A DNA stretch of 36,278 nucleotides from NCBI RefSeq assembly GCF_011694515.1, contig NZ_CP050192.1, positions 1-36,278 of the forward strand, written 5' to 3'. Each line of letters starts with the position of its first letter. The first letter of the stretch is position 1. A model generated the notes under the pieces. The model searched no databases. It was not told the origin of the DNA and worked only from the letters and a program-made list of their open reading frames with translations. A program made the position numbers and the translations under genes. This DNA comes from Mycobacterium sp. DL592 (GTDB lineage: Bacteria > Actinomycetota > Actinomycetes > Mycobacteriales > Mycobacteriaceae). This document shows, in pieces, positions 1 through 9,700 of this stretch.

Positions 1-975
1 GAGGTTCCGCCGCCCGCACCGGGCGCGCCAGACGGCGTCGCAGGCGTCGCCCCGCACTCCACGATCGTCTCGATCCGGCAGTCTTCGCGCGCCTACGAGC
101 CGGAGAACCCGTCACCCGGGGACAACGAGGCCCGCAAGAAGGCCGGTACCGTGGCCACCCTGGCCAGCGCGATCGTCCATGCCGCCAACATGGGTGCCAA
201 GGTCATCAACATCAGCGTGACGGCGTGCGTCTCAGCCGCCGACCCCCTCGACCAGCGCGCCATCGGAGCCGCCGTCTGGTACGCCGCCACGGTCAAGGAC
301 GCGGTGATCGTTGCCGCCGCAGGCAACGAGGGTGAGGACGGGTGCGCACAGAACCCGTCATTCGATCCGTTGGACACCAACGATCCCCGCGACTGGCATC
401 AGGTCAAGACGGTCTCCTCGCCGTCGTGGTTCTCCGACTACGTGTTGTCCGTGGGAGCCGTCGACAACTCCGGCGCACCGATCAACAAGAGCCTGGCCGG
501 ACCATGGGTGGCCGCCGCGGCTCCCGGCGTCGGCATCATGGGCCTCTCGCCGCAGACCGGCGGACCGGTCAACGCCTACCCTCCGGTGCGGCCCGGGGAG
601 AAGAACATGCCGTTCTGGGGTACCAGCTTCTCGGCGGCTTACGTCAGCGGCGTGGCCGCACTGGTCCGCGCGAAGTACCCGAACCTGACGGCAAACCAGG
701 TGATCCACCGGATCCTGCAGACCGCCCACAATCCGCCACGCGGCGTCGACAACCAGGTCGGCTACGGCGTGGTGGATCCCGTTGCGGCGCTGACATTCAA
801 CGTGCCACCGGGCGACGCGCTCGCGCCGGGATCCATGACCCGCGTCGTACCACCGCCCGCGCCGCCCGCGGCTCCGGATCATCGTGCCCGCAATGTCGCC
901 CTCGGCTTCGCCGGGGCGATCGTCGGTACGGTCCTGCTGGCGGCCATCATCAGCCGTGCGAGGCGGGCCCGATGA
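1..975 (+). CDS. mycP: Mycosin (MycP) subtilisin-like protease of an ESX type VII secretion system, 5'-truncated by the window edge
   Basis: The frame is open from base 1, so the N-terminus (signal peptide, catalytic Asp and His) lies outside the window. The visible 324 residues carry the oxyanion-hole Asn in AAGNEG (nt about 316-333) and the nucleophile Ser in GTSFSAA (Ser codon 625-627). A proline-rich linker follows, then one C-terminal TM helix (about nt 886-957) and an RARRAR end, the usual mycosin layout. Mycosins are membrane-anchored subtilases with the protease domain outside the cytoplasmic membrane, and they stabilise the ESX core complex. The stop overlaps the eccE start as ATGA (972-975), so the genes are translationally coupled. 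The order mycP-eccE-eccA occurs in ESX-2 and ESX-5. Position near gltB and the sizes of the next two proteins favour ESX-2 (mycP2), an inference from recalled synteny. Confidence 0.93.
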   Translation, partial: EVPPPAPGAPDGVAGVAPHSTIVSIRQSSRAYEPENPSPGDNEARKKAGTVATLASAIVHAANMGAKVINISVTACVSAADPLDQRAIGAAVWYAATVKDAVIVAAAGNEGEDGCAQNPSFDPLDTNDPRDWHQVKTVSSPSWFSDYVLSVGAVDNSGAPINKSLAGPWVAAAAPGVGIMGLSPQTGGPVNAYPPVRPGEKNMPFWGTSFSAAYVSGVAALVRAKYPNLTANQVIHRILQTAHNPPRGVDNQVGYGVVDPVAALTFNVPPGDALAPGSMTRVVPPPAPPAAPDHRARNVALGFAGAIVGTVLLAAIISRARRAR

Positions 976-2507
976 GGCGCCAGAGCGTGCAACTCGCCGT
1001 CATCATCGGCGTGCTGATCTTCGGTTTCATCGGCTGGATCGTCGGCGGATACCTCGGCGCCGGTATCGGTCTGCTTCTGGGGCTGATCCTGTTCGCCATT
1101 CCGTGGCGGCGCCAACCGCTGTGGTCATGGGCTGGGTTGTACCTGCGGCGCAACCGGGCCATCGTCCTGGCCGACCCCGTGACGGTCGCAAACGACCGCT
1201 CCGGCGGAGGTGTGCGCTTCCAGGACGGGGTGGCCGTCGTCGCGGTTCAGCTGCTCGGCAAGGCCCACACCCCAACGATATTCACCGGATCCACATCGAC
1301 ACAGACCCGCAACACCGTTGACGTCAGCACTCTGCTGCCCGACATGCACCAGAGCCTCGGGCTCACCGTCGAGTCGCTCAGCGTGGTCACCGCCGGATCG
1401 CGGCGCCGCAGCACCGGTGACTATCCGCGGGTCTACGACACCCTGATCGGCACGCCGCCGTACGCCGGTCAGCGGGAGACCTGGTTGGTGATCAGGCTCA
1501 ACGCCCTGGCGAACGCCGACGCCCTGCAATGGCGGTCCACCGTTGGCACCGCCGCGCTGGCCGCCGCGCAACGTATCGCTGCACGGCTGCGCTGCAACGG
1601 AATTCGCGCGAAGGTCGCCACCGCCACCGACCTGGTGGAGCTGGAACGCCGCCTCGGGCGCACCGCGCTGGAGCCACACAACCAGCGCTGGCACTCCGCC
1701 CGCAGCGACGCCGGCTGGCTGACCACCTACGCCTATCATCCGCGTGACATCACCGCCGACATGCTCGCCCAGGCCTGGTCGCTGCGCGCCGACGGCATCA
1801 TCCAAAACGTCACCTTGTTCCCGGACGGAACGGCGACTGCGACGGTCACGGTCCGCAGCGCCCAACCACCCACTGCCGCCCCGAGTGTCACGCTCAAGAC
1901 GCTGCCAGGCGAGCAGGCGGCCGCGGTCGCCGCCAACCTGTGCGGCCCGCGGCCGGAGCTGCGCGGCATCAGAGCCGGACGGCTGCCCGCGACCCTGCCG
2001 CTGCCGGTCGGCCCGTCCGGTGTCCTTCTCGGCAAGGTCGCCGCCGGAGACCGCCTGCTGCTGCCGATGGGCGACCCCGGCGAGTTCAGCAGGATCCACA
2101 TCGCCGCCGAGGACGCGATCGCCAAACGTATCGTGGTCCGCACCGCAGGTGCCGGCGACCGGATCACCGTGCACACCCGTGACCTCGCCCGCTGGGACAG
2201 CGTGCGGATGCCGCACATCGCGGTCACCGACCAACCGCGGCCGGTCTCGGGCACCACGGTCAGCGTGGTCGACGGCACCGTCGCCCCCGCACCGAGACCC
2301 AACACCGTGATCTCGGTCGGCCGCCCGGGCGAGGCGCCCCGCGGATCCGCTGACGTGGTCATCACCCAGACCGGGCCGGCCATCGTCGAGGTCAGCACCG
2401 CGGGCCAGGTGTACGAAGTGGAGGTCGAACTGTTCCGCGCCGAGAACCGCTACATCTCCAACGAACCGACCAACCTGCGATCCACGGAACTCGAACTGGC
2501 GGACTGA
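972..2507 (+). CDS. eccE: ESX type VII secretion protein EccE (EccE2-like)
   Basis: Encodes 511 aa from ATG 972, which overlaps the mycP stop. Two hydrophobic segments near the N-terminus (about residues 7-24 and 26-43) include the Gly-rich stretch around GGYLGAGIG. A long soluble part follows, as in EccE family members, which sit at the edge of the membrane complex with EccB, EccC and EccD. The frame is open far upstream over mycP, but that extension is only the shadow of mycP; the coupled ATG is the natural start. From memory, EccE2 of M. tuberculosis is about 537 aa and EccE1/EccE5 are shorter, so the length favours ESX-2. The eccA gene starts 3 nt after the stop. Confidence 0.9.
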   Translation: MRRQSVQLAVIIGVLIFGFIGWIVGGYLGAGIGLLLGLILFAIPWRRQPLWSWAGLYLRRNRAIVLADPVTVANDRSGGGVRFQDGVAVVAVQLLGKAHTPTIFTGSTSTQTRNTVDVSTLLPDMHQSLGLTVESLSVVTAGSRRRSTGDYPRVYDTLIGTPPYAGQRETWLVIRLNALANADALQWRSTVGTAALAAAQRIAARLRCNGIRAKVATATDLVELERRLGRTALEPHNQRWHSARSDAGWLTTYAYHPRDITADMLAQAWSLRADGIIQNVTLFPDGTATATVTVRSAQPPTAAPSVTLKTLPGEQAAAVAANLCGPRPELRGIRAGRLPATLPLPVGPSGVLLGKVAAGDRLLLPMGDPGEFSRIHIAAEDAIAKRIVVRTAGAGDRITVHTRDLARWDSVRMPHIAVTDQPRPVSGTTVSVVDGTVAPAPRPNTVISVGRPGEAPRGSADVVITQTGPAIVEVSTAGQVYEVEVELFRAENRYISNEPTNLRSTELELAD

Positions 2508-2510
2508 CCG

Positions 2511-4364
2511 ATGACCAGCACCACGTCCACTGCCGCCGCACGTCGCCAATTCGATCAGGCGATGTCGGTCCTGGACGCCGATCCCGCAGCGGCACAACGC
2601 TATTTCCGCGAGGCCACCGCCACCGACCCGTCGATGGCTGATGCGTGGCTGGGCCGGATCGTAACCGGCGACGAGGAACTGGACACCCTGCAGCAGCTGT
2701 ACGCCTACGGCGCCAGGCTGCACCGCGAATGCAACCGGCTGGGTGTGACGCTTGCGGCGCCGATCAAGGCCGGCCCCTACCTGTCGATCACCGTCACCGA
2801 GGCGTCGCACGCCGGACTGGCCCTGGCCAGTGCGCTGGTGGACGGCAAGCAGTTCGAGAAAGCCGGAGCCTTACTGGACGATCCGGCGCTGCTGGACAGC
2901 TGGGAGAACCACCAGTGGCAGCAGTACATCCGGGCCTACCTGATGTTCGCCACCCAGCGCTGGCCCGACGTCATCGCCGAGGCGGCCAAAGTGCTGCCAC
3001 CCCAGGCGATCATCATGTCTGCCGTGACCGCGGGCACCAATGCGCTGGCCGCTCACGCCGCGGCCCACCTGGGTCAGGCCAGGGTCGCACTGGACTGGGC
3101 GGACCGAGTGGAACTGCGTGCCGAGCGCGGTGGCGCCGCCGAAGCCCGCAGGCATAGCCTGCTCGACACCGCGGTCACCGCGATCGATCCGCTGGAATTC
3201 CCTTTGATCGCCGCTGATCTCGCCTACGCCCGCGGCATGGCGCACCGTCAGCTCGGTGAGGAGGACAAGGCACAGATCTGGTTGTCGAAAGCCACCATCA
3301 ACGGTGTGCTGATCGAGCCGGCCAAACAGGCGCTGGCCGATGCGCGGTTGCAGCTGGTGGTCACCGACGAGGAGACGATCAACAGCCGCACCAACAAGTG
3401 GGACGTCAGCACCGAACAGTCCGAGCACGAGCGAGCCGAGGAAGGCAACGCCGATCGCCGCGCCGAACTGCTGGCCGAAGGCCGTGCTCTGCTCAACAAC
3501 CAGGTGGGGCTCTCCGACGTCAAGCGCGCGGTCGCCGAGCTCGAAGACCAGATCGAAGTCCGGGCTCTGCGGCTCGTCCACGGACTGCCGGTGACCAACC
3601 AGACCAACCACATGCTCCTGGTCGGCCCTCCCGGTACTGGCAAGACCACCACCGCCGAGGCGCTCGGCAAGATCTACGCCGGGCTCGGTATCGTGCGCCA
3701 CCCCGAGATCATCGAGGTCAAGCGCGCCGACTTCTGCGGTGAGCACATCGGGTCGTCGGGGCCGAAGACCAACGAGCTGATCGACCGTTCGCTGGGCCGC
3801 ATCCTGTTCATGGACGAGTTCTACAGCCTCGTCGAGCGCCATCACGATGGCCGGCCGGACATGATCGGGATGGAGGCCGTGAACCAGCTGCTGGTCGCGC
3901 TCGAGGTGCATCGCTTCGACTTCTGCTTCATCGGTGCCGGCTATGAGAAGGAAGTCGACGAATTCCTCACCGTCAACCCGGGTTTGGCCGGCCGATTCAA
4001 CCGCAAGCTGCGGTTCGAGTCCTACAGCCCCGACGAGATCGTCGAGATCGCGGCCCGCTACGGGCAGCCCCGCGCCACCGTGATCGAACCGGCGGCCCGA
4101 GATGCCCTCAACGCCGCGTGCCGCAATCTGCGCGCCTACCTCGCCCCCGACGGCACCCACGGCATCGACGTCATGCAGAACGGCCGGTTCGCCCGTAACG
4201 TCGTCGAGCGCGCGGAGCGGCTGCGGGACTCACGGGTTGCAGCGCAGAACCGCACCAAGCGGGGCTCGGTGACCGTGGCGGATCTCGAGACGCTGCGCAC
4301 CCAGGACATTGTCGCCGCGGTCAGGGACGCCTGCGCTGAGAAGCACGTACCCGTGGAGATCTGA
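2511..4364 (+). CDS. eccA: ESX type VII secretion AAA+ ATPase EccA (EccA2-like)
   Basis: Encodes 617 aa, close to the recalled 619 aa of EccA2. The N-terminal about 280 residues are helical and TPR-like (for example ALASALVDGKQFEKAGALL). A C-terminal AAA+ module follows, with Walker A GPPGTGKTT at about residues 372-380, Walker B ILFMDEF, and arginine-bearing sensor segments around NPGLAGRFNRKLRF. EccA proteins are cytosolic CbxX/CfqX-type ATPases thought to act on substrates or their EspG chaperone complexes. It is the last gene of the plus-strand ESX run. Its stop (4362-4364) lies 4 nt from the stop of the convergent kinase gene, so the ESX operon ends here. No ESX-1 block follows, unlike M. 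tuberculosis where ESX-1 lies between eccA2 and the gltB region. Confidence 0.93.
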   Translation: MTSTTSTAAARRQFDQAMSVLDADPAAAQRYFREATATDPSMADAWLGRIVTGDEELDTLQQLYAYGARLHRECNRLGVTLAAPIKAGPYLSITVTEASHAGLALASALVDGKQFEKAGALLDDPALLDSWENHQWQQYIRAYLMFATQRWPDVIAEAAKVLPPQAIIMSAVTAGTNALAAHAAAHLGQARVALDWADRVELRAERGGAAEARRHSLLDTAVTAIDPLEFPLIAADLAYARGMAHRQLGEEDKAQIWLSKATINGVLIEPAKQALADARLQLVVTDEETINSRTNKWDVSTEQSEHERAEEGNADRRAELLAEGRALLNNQVGLSDVKRAVAELEDQIEVRALRLVHGLPVTNQTNHMLLVGPPGTGKTTTAEALGKIYAGLGIVRHPEIIEVKRADFCGEHIGSSGPKTNELIDRSLGRILFMDEFYSLVERHHDGRPDMIGMEAVNQLLVALEVHRFDFCFIGAGYEKEVDEFLTVNPGLAGRFNRKLRFESYSPDEIVEIAARYGQPRATVIEPAARDALNAACRNLRAYLAPDGTHGIDVMQNGRFARNVVERAERLRDSRVAAQNRTKRGSVTVADLETLRTQDIVAAVRDACAEKHVPVEI

Positions 4365-4368
4365 GGGA

Positions 4369-5211
4369 TCACCGCACGGCGAGGACGGCTGCTGCCAGCT
4401 CCCCGGCGCACCGGTAGCGTGCCGCCGGATCCTTCGCCATCGCCGTGAGGATCACGTCATCCATCTCGGCGGGCAGCCAGGGTGCCAACTCGGTGACGCG
4501 GGGCACCGTGCGGTACAGATGAGACTGCACCACAGCATCTTTGGAGCCAGCATCGAAGAACGGCGGCTTACCGGTCAGCAGCCGGAACAGCGAGGCGCCC
4601 AGCGAGTACACGTCGCTGCGCCTGTCTATCGTCTGCCCCCGCAGCATCTCCGGCGAGGCGTAGGCGGCGCTGGCCAGCACCACCCCGTCACGGCCGGTAG
4701 GGGTGCCGTCCCCGGTGCTGCGCGCCAGCCCGAAGTCGGCCAGCAGCACCCGATCACCCTGTCCGAAAAGGAAATTCGACGGCTTGACGTCACCATGCAC
4801 CACACCGTGGGAGTGCGCGTAGTCGAGCGCGGCTGCCACTTGGGAGATGACGTGCGCCGCACGTTGCGGTGGCATCCGGCCAGCCCGTAACTCCCGGTCG
4901 GCGTCGGTGCCAGGCACGTAATGCATTGCCATCCAGAGGATGCCCGCAGGGGTCTCGTCATAGTCGTACACCGCGACGACGTTGGGGTGCTGCAGCGACT
5001 GCGCCCACCGGGCCTCCTCGGTGAAGCGCAGGCGATACGCCGGATCACCGGAGACCTCGGCATTGAGCACCTTCAACGCCACCCGCATCCCCGAATCCGC
5101 ATGGCGCGCAACGCAGACGGTGCCCATCGCGCCCGAGCCGATCACCGACTCGACGACATAGCCGTCGACCCGGGTGCCCGGCCCGACGGTGCTAGCGGTG
5201 GTCGGGTACAC
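4369..5211 (-). CDS. Soluble non-RD serine/threonine protein kinase beside the ESX operon
   Basis: The kinase fold is complete: Gly-rich loop GSGAMG (residues 25-30), Lys47 in VALKVL, the catalytic loop HGDVKPSN (139-146), DFG (159-161), and SPE in place of APE. The HRD arginine is Gly, so this is a non-RD kinase, usually not controlled by activation-loop phosphorylation of that Arg. With GTG at 5211 the product is 280 aa, essentially only a kinase domain: no TM helix and no extracellular sensor, unlike PknB/PknD types. An ATG further upstream (5292) would give an Arg/Ser-rich extension lying inside the neighbouring gene and looks spurious. The GTG lies 17 nt upstream of the end of the MinD-like gene (overlap 5192-5211), so the two are probably cotranscribed and coupled. 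I recall no kinase here in M. tuberculosis. Its substrate is unknown; the MinD-like partner or ESX components are guesses from proximity. Confidence 0.9.
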   Translation of the reverse strand: MYPTTASTVGPGTRVDGYVVESVIGSGAMGTVCVARHADSGMRVALKVLNAEVSGDPAYRLRFTEEARWAQSLQHPNVVAVYDYDETPAGILWMAMHYVPGTDADRELRAGRMPPQRAAHVISQVAAALDYAHSHGVVHGDVKPSNFLFGQGDRVLLADFGLARSTGDGTPTGRDGVVLASAAYASPEMLRGQTIDRRSDVYSLGASLFRLLTGKPPFFDAGSKDAVVQSHLYRTVPRVTELAPWLPAEMDDVILTAMAKDPAARYRCAGELAAAVLAVR

Positions 5212-6262
5212 GATGGGGCAGCGTGGCGAAGAACTGCGCGAGCACCGCAGCCACCTCGACGAAGGCGGCACGCGTGTCGGCCGACATCTCACCGGTGCTG
5301 TTGATCACCCCGCCCGGGCGCAGGCCCGGATCGAACGGAACCTCCACCACCGCCTGGCCGCGGGACCGGAACTGCTGGGCCAGCGTGCCGCGGGTGCGCT
5401 TGTCGGAATGCCCGTCGGAGTCGTTGAGCACCACCACCGAGCGCTGCATCAACCCCGTCTTGCCATGGTGGGCAAGCCATTCCATGGTCTGCGCCGCCGC
5501 TGAGGCACCGTCCGGCCACGGCGAGGACACCACGATCAACGCGTCCATATCGCGCAGCGCCTCCTGGGTGACGGGGGCATCCATCGTCGAACCACAGTCG
5601 ACGATGGAGATGGTGAAGTGCCGGTCCAGGCGCATGGTGGCCTCGCGGTAGATCGCCGGATCCAAAATGCCTCGGCGGCTGCCACTTTCACCGGCCAGCA
5701 CGAACAAGCCGGCCGAGTTGCTGCCCATCCGGGTCAAGACCTCGGCGAAGGACTGCAGGTTCTTGTTGCGCGCCAACTCCAGATAGGAGCCGTCGGCACG
5801 AGGGTCGATCCGGCTGCCCAGCCTGCCGAACGCGGTGTCGGCGTCCACCGCCACCACCCGGTCGCCGCGGCGCAACTCGGCGAGCACCGAACCGACGCTG
5901 GCGGCCACCGTCGTCTTACCAACCCCGCCCTTGCCCAGCACGCCGATCTTGTAGTGCCCGCGCAGCGGCGCGGCCACCATGGCCTCCATCGCGGCCTGGC
6001 GCCGGTCGGAGCGAGACGGCCCCGGATTGACCACACCGAACGTGGCCGCATGCACGGCACGGCGCCACCCGCGGGTCGGTTTCGGTTTCGTCGTGCGCCG
6101 AGCAGGCGGCTCGGGCAGCGGCGGGTAGGGCGTTCGCGGCGGCGCCGATCGCGGGTCGATCCTGGGTATCTGCACCGTCGGCGGTCCGGTCTCGACCGGC
6201 GGGCGGGCCGGCGTCGCAGCCTGCCGGAAGCGCTCACGGGAGAATTCGTCGCGATCGGTCAT
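5192..6262 (-). CDS. MinD/ParA-like P-loop ATPase of the EspI/Rv3860 family
   Basis: Encodes 356 aa. A Pro/Arg-rich disordered N-terminus (about 1-65) is followed by a conserved bridging segment (GWRRAVHAATFG) and a MinD-type ATPase domain with deviant Walker A GKGGVGKTT (110-118). A switch Asp lies in VVAVDADTAFG and a second in SIVDCGSTMD. This architecture is typical of mycobacterial ESX-linked proteins (EspI, Rv3860, Rv3888c). EspI is reported to lower ESX-1 secretion when ATP falls, so a regulatory role at secretion systems is plausible. The gene is divergent from gltB, as Rv3860 is from gltB in M. tuberculosis, which makes it the probable Rv3860 orthologue. The overlapping kinase gene downstream suggests a functional pair. 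ATG 6262 is used; AAGAGA upstream is a modest ribosome-binding site. Confidence 0.88.
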   Translation of the reverse strand: MTDRDEFSRERFRQAATPARPPVETGPPTVQIPRIDPRSAPPRTPYPPLPEPPARRTTKPKPTRGWRRAVHAATFGVVNPGPSRSDRRQAAMEAMVAAPLRGHYKIGVLGKGGVGKTTVAASVGSVLAELRRGDRVVAVDADTAFGRLGSRIDPRADGSYLELARNKNLQSFAEVLTRMGSNSAGLFVLAGESGSRRGILDPAIYREATMRLDRHFTISIVDCGSTMDAPVTQEALRDMDALIVVSSPWPDGASAAAQTMEWLAHHGKTGLMQRSVVVLNDSDGHSDKRTRGTLAQQFRSRGQAVVEVPFDPGLRPGGVINSTGEMSADTRAAFVEVAAVLAQFFATLPHRVPDHR

Positions 6263-6780
6263 GGTCTCTTTCGTTTCCAGGGGGACGCTTCAGTATCACC
6301 ATCAGCGCAATTCCGCAGGTCACCGCCCGGCTGTTCCTAAGAATCCACCCAGACTTTGCGCAAAATCCCGGACTGCCCCGCCCCACCCCCACGACCAGCG
6401 GCGATAGCCGCCAACATGTGGCATTTGGCACCTTGGACACCGCCGCGGTGCGCTCACAGCAAACAGCCCGCAAAACCGGCGGCAGACGACCTCGTCTGAC
6501 CAGCGGCGCCCCGAAGGTGCAACGGGTTCTCAAAAGGCGACGTAGACGACGGATTCCGTAGGTGCGCGCCGGTCATCGCCACGGCGCCGCACGGAACCGT
6601 CTGCCAGCCAAGTTAGCCTGCACTAAGTTGGCATGTCAGGCGGTGTTTGTCATATCGTTTTACAACTTGTTGACACCACAGTAGGGCCGCCGTTCACCGA
6701 CGCACGGAGGACCCCCTGACGGGGCGCGGCGACGTTGACGATCGATCGCGCAAATATTGCTTGTGAAGGGCCAGGTGCGA
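6263..6780. other. Divergent intergenic region between the MinD-like gene and gltB
   Basis: A 518-bp gap between two divergent genes, so it should hold both promoters. On the gltB side it contains a near-perfect palindrome at 6607-6632. A possible gltB promoter is -35 TTGGCA at 6628-6633 with -10 CATATC at 6651-6656 (17-nt spacer), so the palindrome would overlap the -35. A TTGACA at 6669-6674 has no good -10 partner. I see no convincing coding frame, and no strong promoter for the minus-strand gene. Confidence 0.5.
6607..6632. promoter_or_regulatory. Near-perfect palindrome upstream of gltB, candidate operator (weakly IdeR-box-like)
   Basis: Arms GCCAAGTTAG (6607-6616) and CTAAGTTGGC (6623-6632) are inverted around CCTGCA, with one mismatched pair. 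The left part, AGTTAGCCT, resembles the core of the mycobacterial iron box: 12 of 19 positions match TTAGGTTAGCCTAACCTAA by eye. That is below what would normally be called an IdeR site, so another dimeric repressor or activator is equally possible. It sits at the proposed -35 of gltB. Confidence 0.4.
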
Positions 6781-9700
6781 ATGCCCAGGAGTGTCGGGCT
6801 GTACAACCCCGCATATGAACACGATGCGTGTGGCGTCGCCATGGTGGTGGACATGCACGGGCGGCGCAGCCGCGACATCGTCGACAAGGCGATCACCGCG
6901 CTGCTGAACCTCGAACACCGCGGTGCCGCCGGCGCCGAGCCGCACAGTGGTGACGGCGCTGGCATCCTGCTGCAGGTTCCCGACAGCTTCCTGCGTGCCG
7001 TCGTCGACTTCGAGCTGCCCGCCGAAGGCTCCTACGCCACTGGTATCGCTTTCCTTCCGCAGTCCGCGCGCGACGCCGTCACCGCCTGCGAGGCCGTCGA
7101 GAAGATCGTCGAAGCCGAAGGCCTGGAGGTCATCGGCTGGCGTGACGTACCCACCGACGACTCCTCGCTGGGCGCACTTTCGCGCGACGCGATGCCCACC
7201 TTCCGCCAGGTGTTCATCGGCGGCGCCTCCGGGATGGACCTGGAGCGCAAGGCCTACGTGATCCGCAAGCGCGCCGAACACGAGCTGGGCTCCAAGGGCC
7301 CCGGCCAGGACGGCCCCGGACGCGAAACCGTCTATTTCCCAAGCCTTTCCGGACAGACCTTCGTCTACAAGGGCATGCTCACCACCCCGCAGCTCAAAGC
7401 CTTCTACCTCGACCTGCAAGACGAGCGGATGGAAAGCGCTCTGGGCGTTGTGCATTCGCGGTTCTCCACCAACACGTTCCCGTCGTGGCCGCTGGCCCAC
7501 CCGTTCCGCCGGATCGCCCACAACGGTGAGATCAACACCGTCACCGGCAACGAGAACTGGATGCGCGCCCGCGAGGCGCTGATCAAGACCGAGGTCTTCG
7601 GCACCGACGTCGAGAAGATCTTCCCGGTCTGCACCCCCGGCGCCTCGGACACCGCCCGCTTCGACGAGGTGCTCGAACTGCTGCACCTGGGCGGGCGCAG
7701 CCTGGCGCACGCCGTGCTGATGATGATCCCGGAGGCCTGGGAGCGCAACGAGTCGATGGACCCGGCCCGCCGGGCGTTCTACCAGTACCACGGCTCCTTG
7801 ATGGAGCCCTGGGACGGACCGGCCTCGGTCTGCTTCTCCGACGGCACCGTCGTCGGTGCGGTGCTCGACCGCAACGGCCTGCGCCCCTCGCGTATCTGGG
7901 TCACCGAGGACGGCCTGGTCGTCATGGCGTCGGAGTCGGGCGTGCTGGATCTGGACCCCGCCAAGGTGGTCAAGCGGATGCGCCTGCAGCCCGGCCGGAT
8001 GTTCCTGGTCGACACCGCTCAGGGCCGCATCGTCTCCGACGAGGAGATCAAGACCGAACTGGCCGCGGCGCAGCCGTATCGGGAATGGCTCGACGAGCAG
8101 CAATTCCACCTCGACGAACTGCCGCAGGGCCCCTACATCCGGATGCCGCACCACCGGGTGGTGCTGCGCCAGCAGGCATTCGGCTACACCTACGAGGAGC
8201 TCAACCTGCTCGTCGCGCCGATGGCGCGCACCGGGGCCGAGCCGATCGGCTCGATGGGTACCGACACCCCCATCGCGGTGCTCTCGGCGCGGCCGCGGAT
8301 GCTGTTCGACTACTTCCAGCAGCTGTTCGCCCAGGTGACCAATCCGCCCCTGGACGCCATCCGCGAAGAGGTGGTGACCAGCCTGCAGGCCACCGTCGGT
8401 CCTGAGGGCGACCTGCTCAGCCCGACCGCGCAGTCCTGCCACCAGATCGTGCTGCCGCAGCCGATCCTGCGTAACCACGAGCTGGCCAAGCTGATCAACC
8501 TCGACCCCGACAACGAGGTCCGCGGCCGCAAGCACGGGATGCGCTCAGCCGTCATCCGATGTCTGTACCCGGTGGCCAAGGGCGGTGAAGGTCTGCGTCG
8601 CGCGCTCGACGACATCCGCGACGCCGCGTCGGCGGCCATCGCCGACGGCGCTCAGCTCCTGATCATCTCCGACCGGGAGTCCAACGAGAACCTGGCGCCG
8701 ATCCCGTCGCTGCTGGCCGTCTCGGCGATCCATCACCACCTCGTGCGGACCCGCACCCGCACCCAGGTCGGCCTGGTCGTGGAGGCCGGTGACGCCCGCG
8801 AGGTGCACCACATGGCCGCGCTGGTGAGCTTCGGTGCCGCCGCGATCAACCCGTACATGGCGTTCGAGTCCATCGCCGACATGATCGACAGAGGGGTCAT
8901 CCAGGGCGTCGACCGCGAGAAGGCGCTGCAGAATTACATCAAGGCCGCCGGCAAGGGTGTGCTGAAGGTGATGTCGAAGATGGGCATCTCCACCCTGGCC
9001 TCCTACACCGGCGCCCAGCTGTTCCAGGCCATCGGCATCTCGCAGGCGGTCCTCGACGAGTACTTCACCGGGCTGTACTGCCCCGTCGGTGGGATCGATC
9101 TCGACGACATCGCCGCCGACGTGGCCACCCGCCACCAGCTGGCCTACCTGGACCGCCCCGACGAGCGCGCTCACCGTGAGCTCGAGGTCGGCGGCGAATA
9201 CCAGTGGCGCCGCGAAGGCGAATACCACCTGTTCAACCCGGACACGGTGTTCAAGCTTCAGCACTCCACCCGTACCGGGCAGTACTCCATCTTCAAGGAG
9301 TACACCAAGCTGGTCGACGACCAGAGCGAGCGGATGGCCTCGCTGCGCGGCCTGCTGAAGTTCAAAGACGGTGCGCGCCCGCCGGTTCCGATCGAGGAGG
9401 TGGAGTCGGCCGCCGATATCGTCAAGCGGTTCTCCACCGGTGCGATGAGCTACGGCTCGATCTCGGCCGAGGCGCACGAGACACTGGCGATCGCGATGAA
9501 CCGCATCGGTGCCCGGTCCAACTCCGGTGAGGGCGGCGAGGACGTCAAGCGTTTCGACCGCGACTCGAACGGCGACTGGCGACGCAGCGCGATCAAGCAG
9601 GTGGCCTCCGGCCGGTTCGGGGTGACCTCGCACTACCTGAGTAACTGCACCGACATCCAGATCAAGATGGCCCAGGGCGCCAAACCCGGTGAAGGCGGCC

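Noticed and set aside
1125..2810. 561-codon open frame antisense to eccE and eccA
   Set aside because: Overlaps two well-supported genes on the other strand and has Gly/Arg/Asp-rich shadow composition.
6694..8535. 613-codon open frame antisense to the 5' part of gltB
   Set aside because: Shadow of gltB codon bias; no recognisable domain and no ribosome-binding site.
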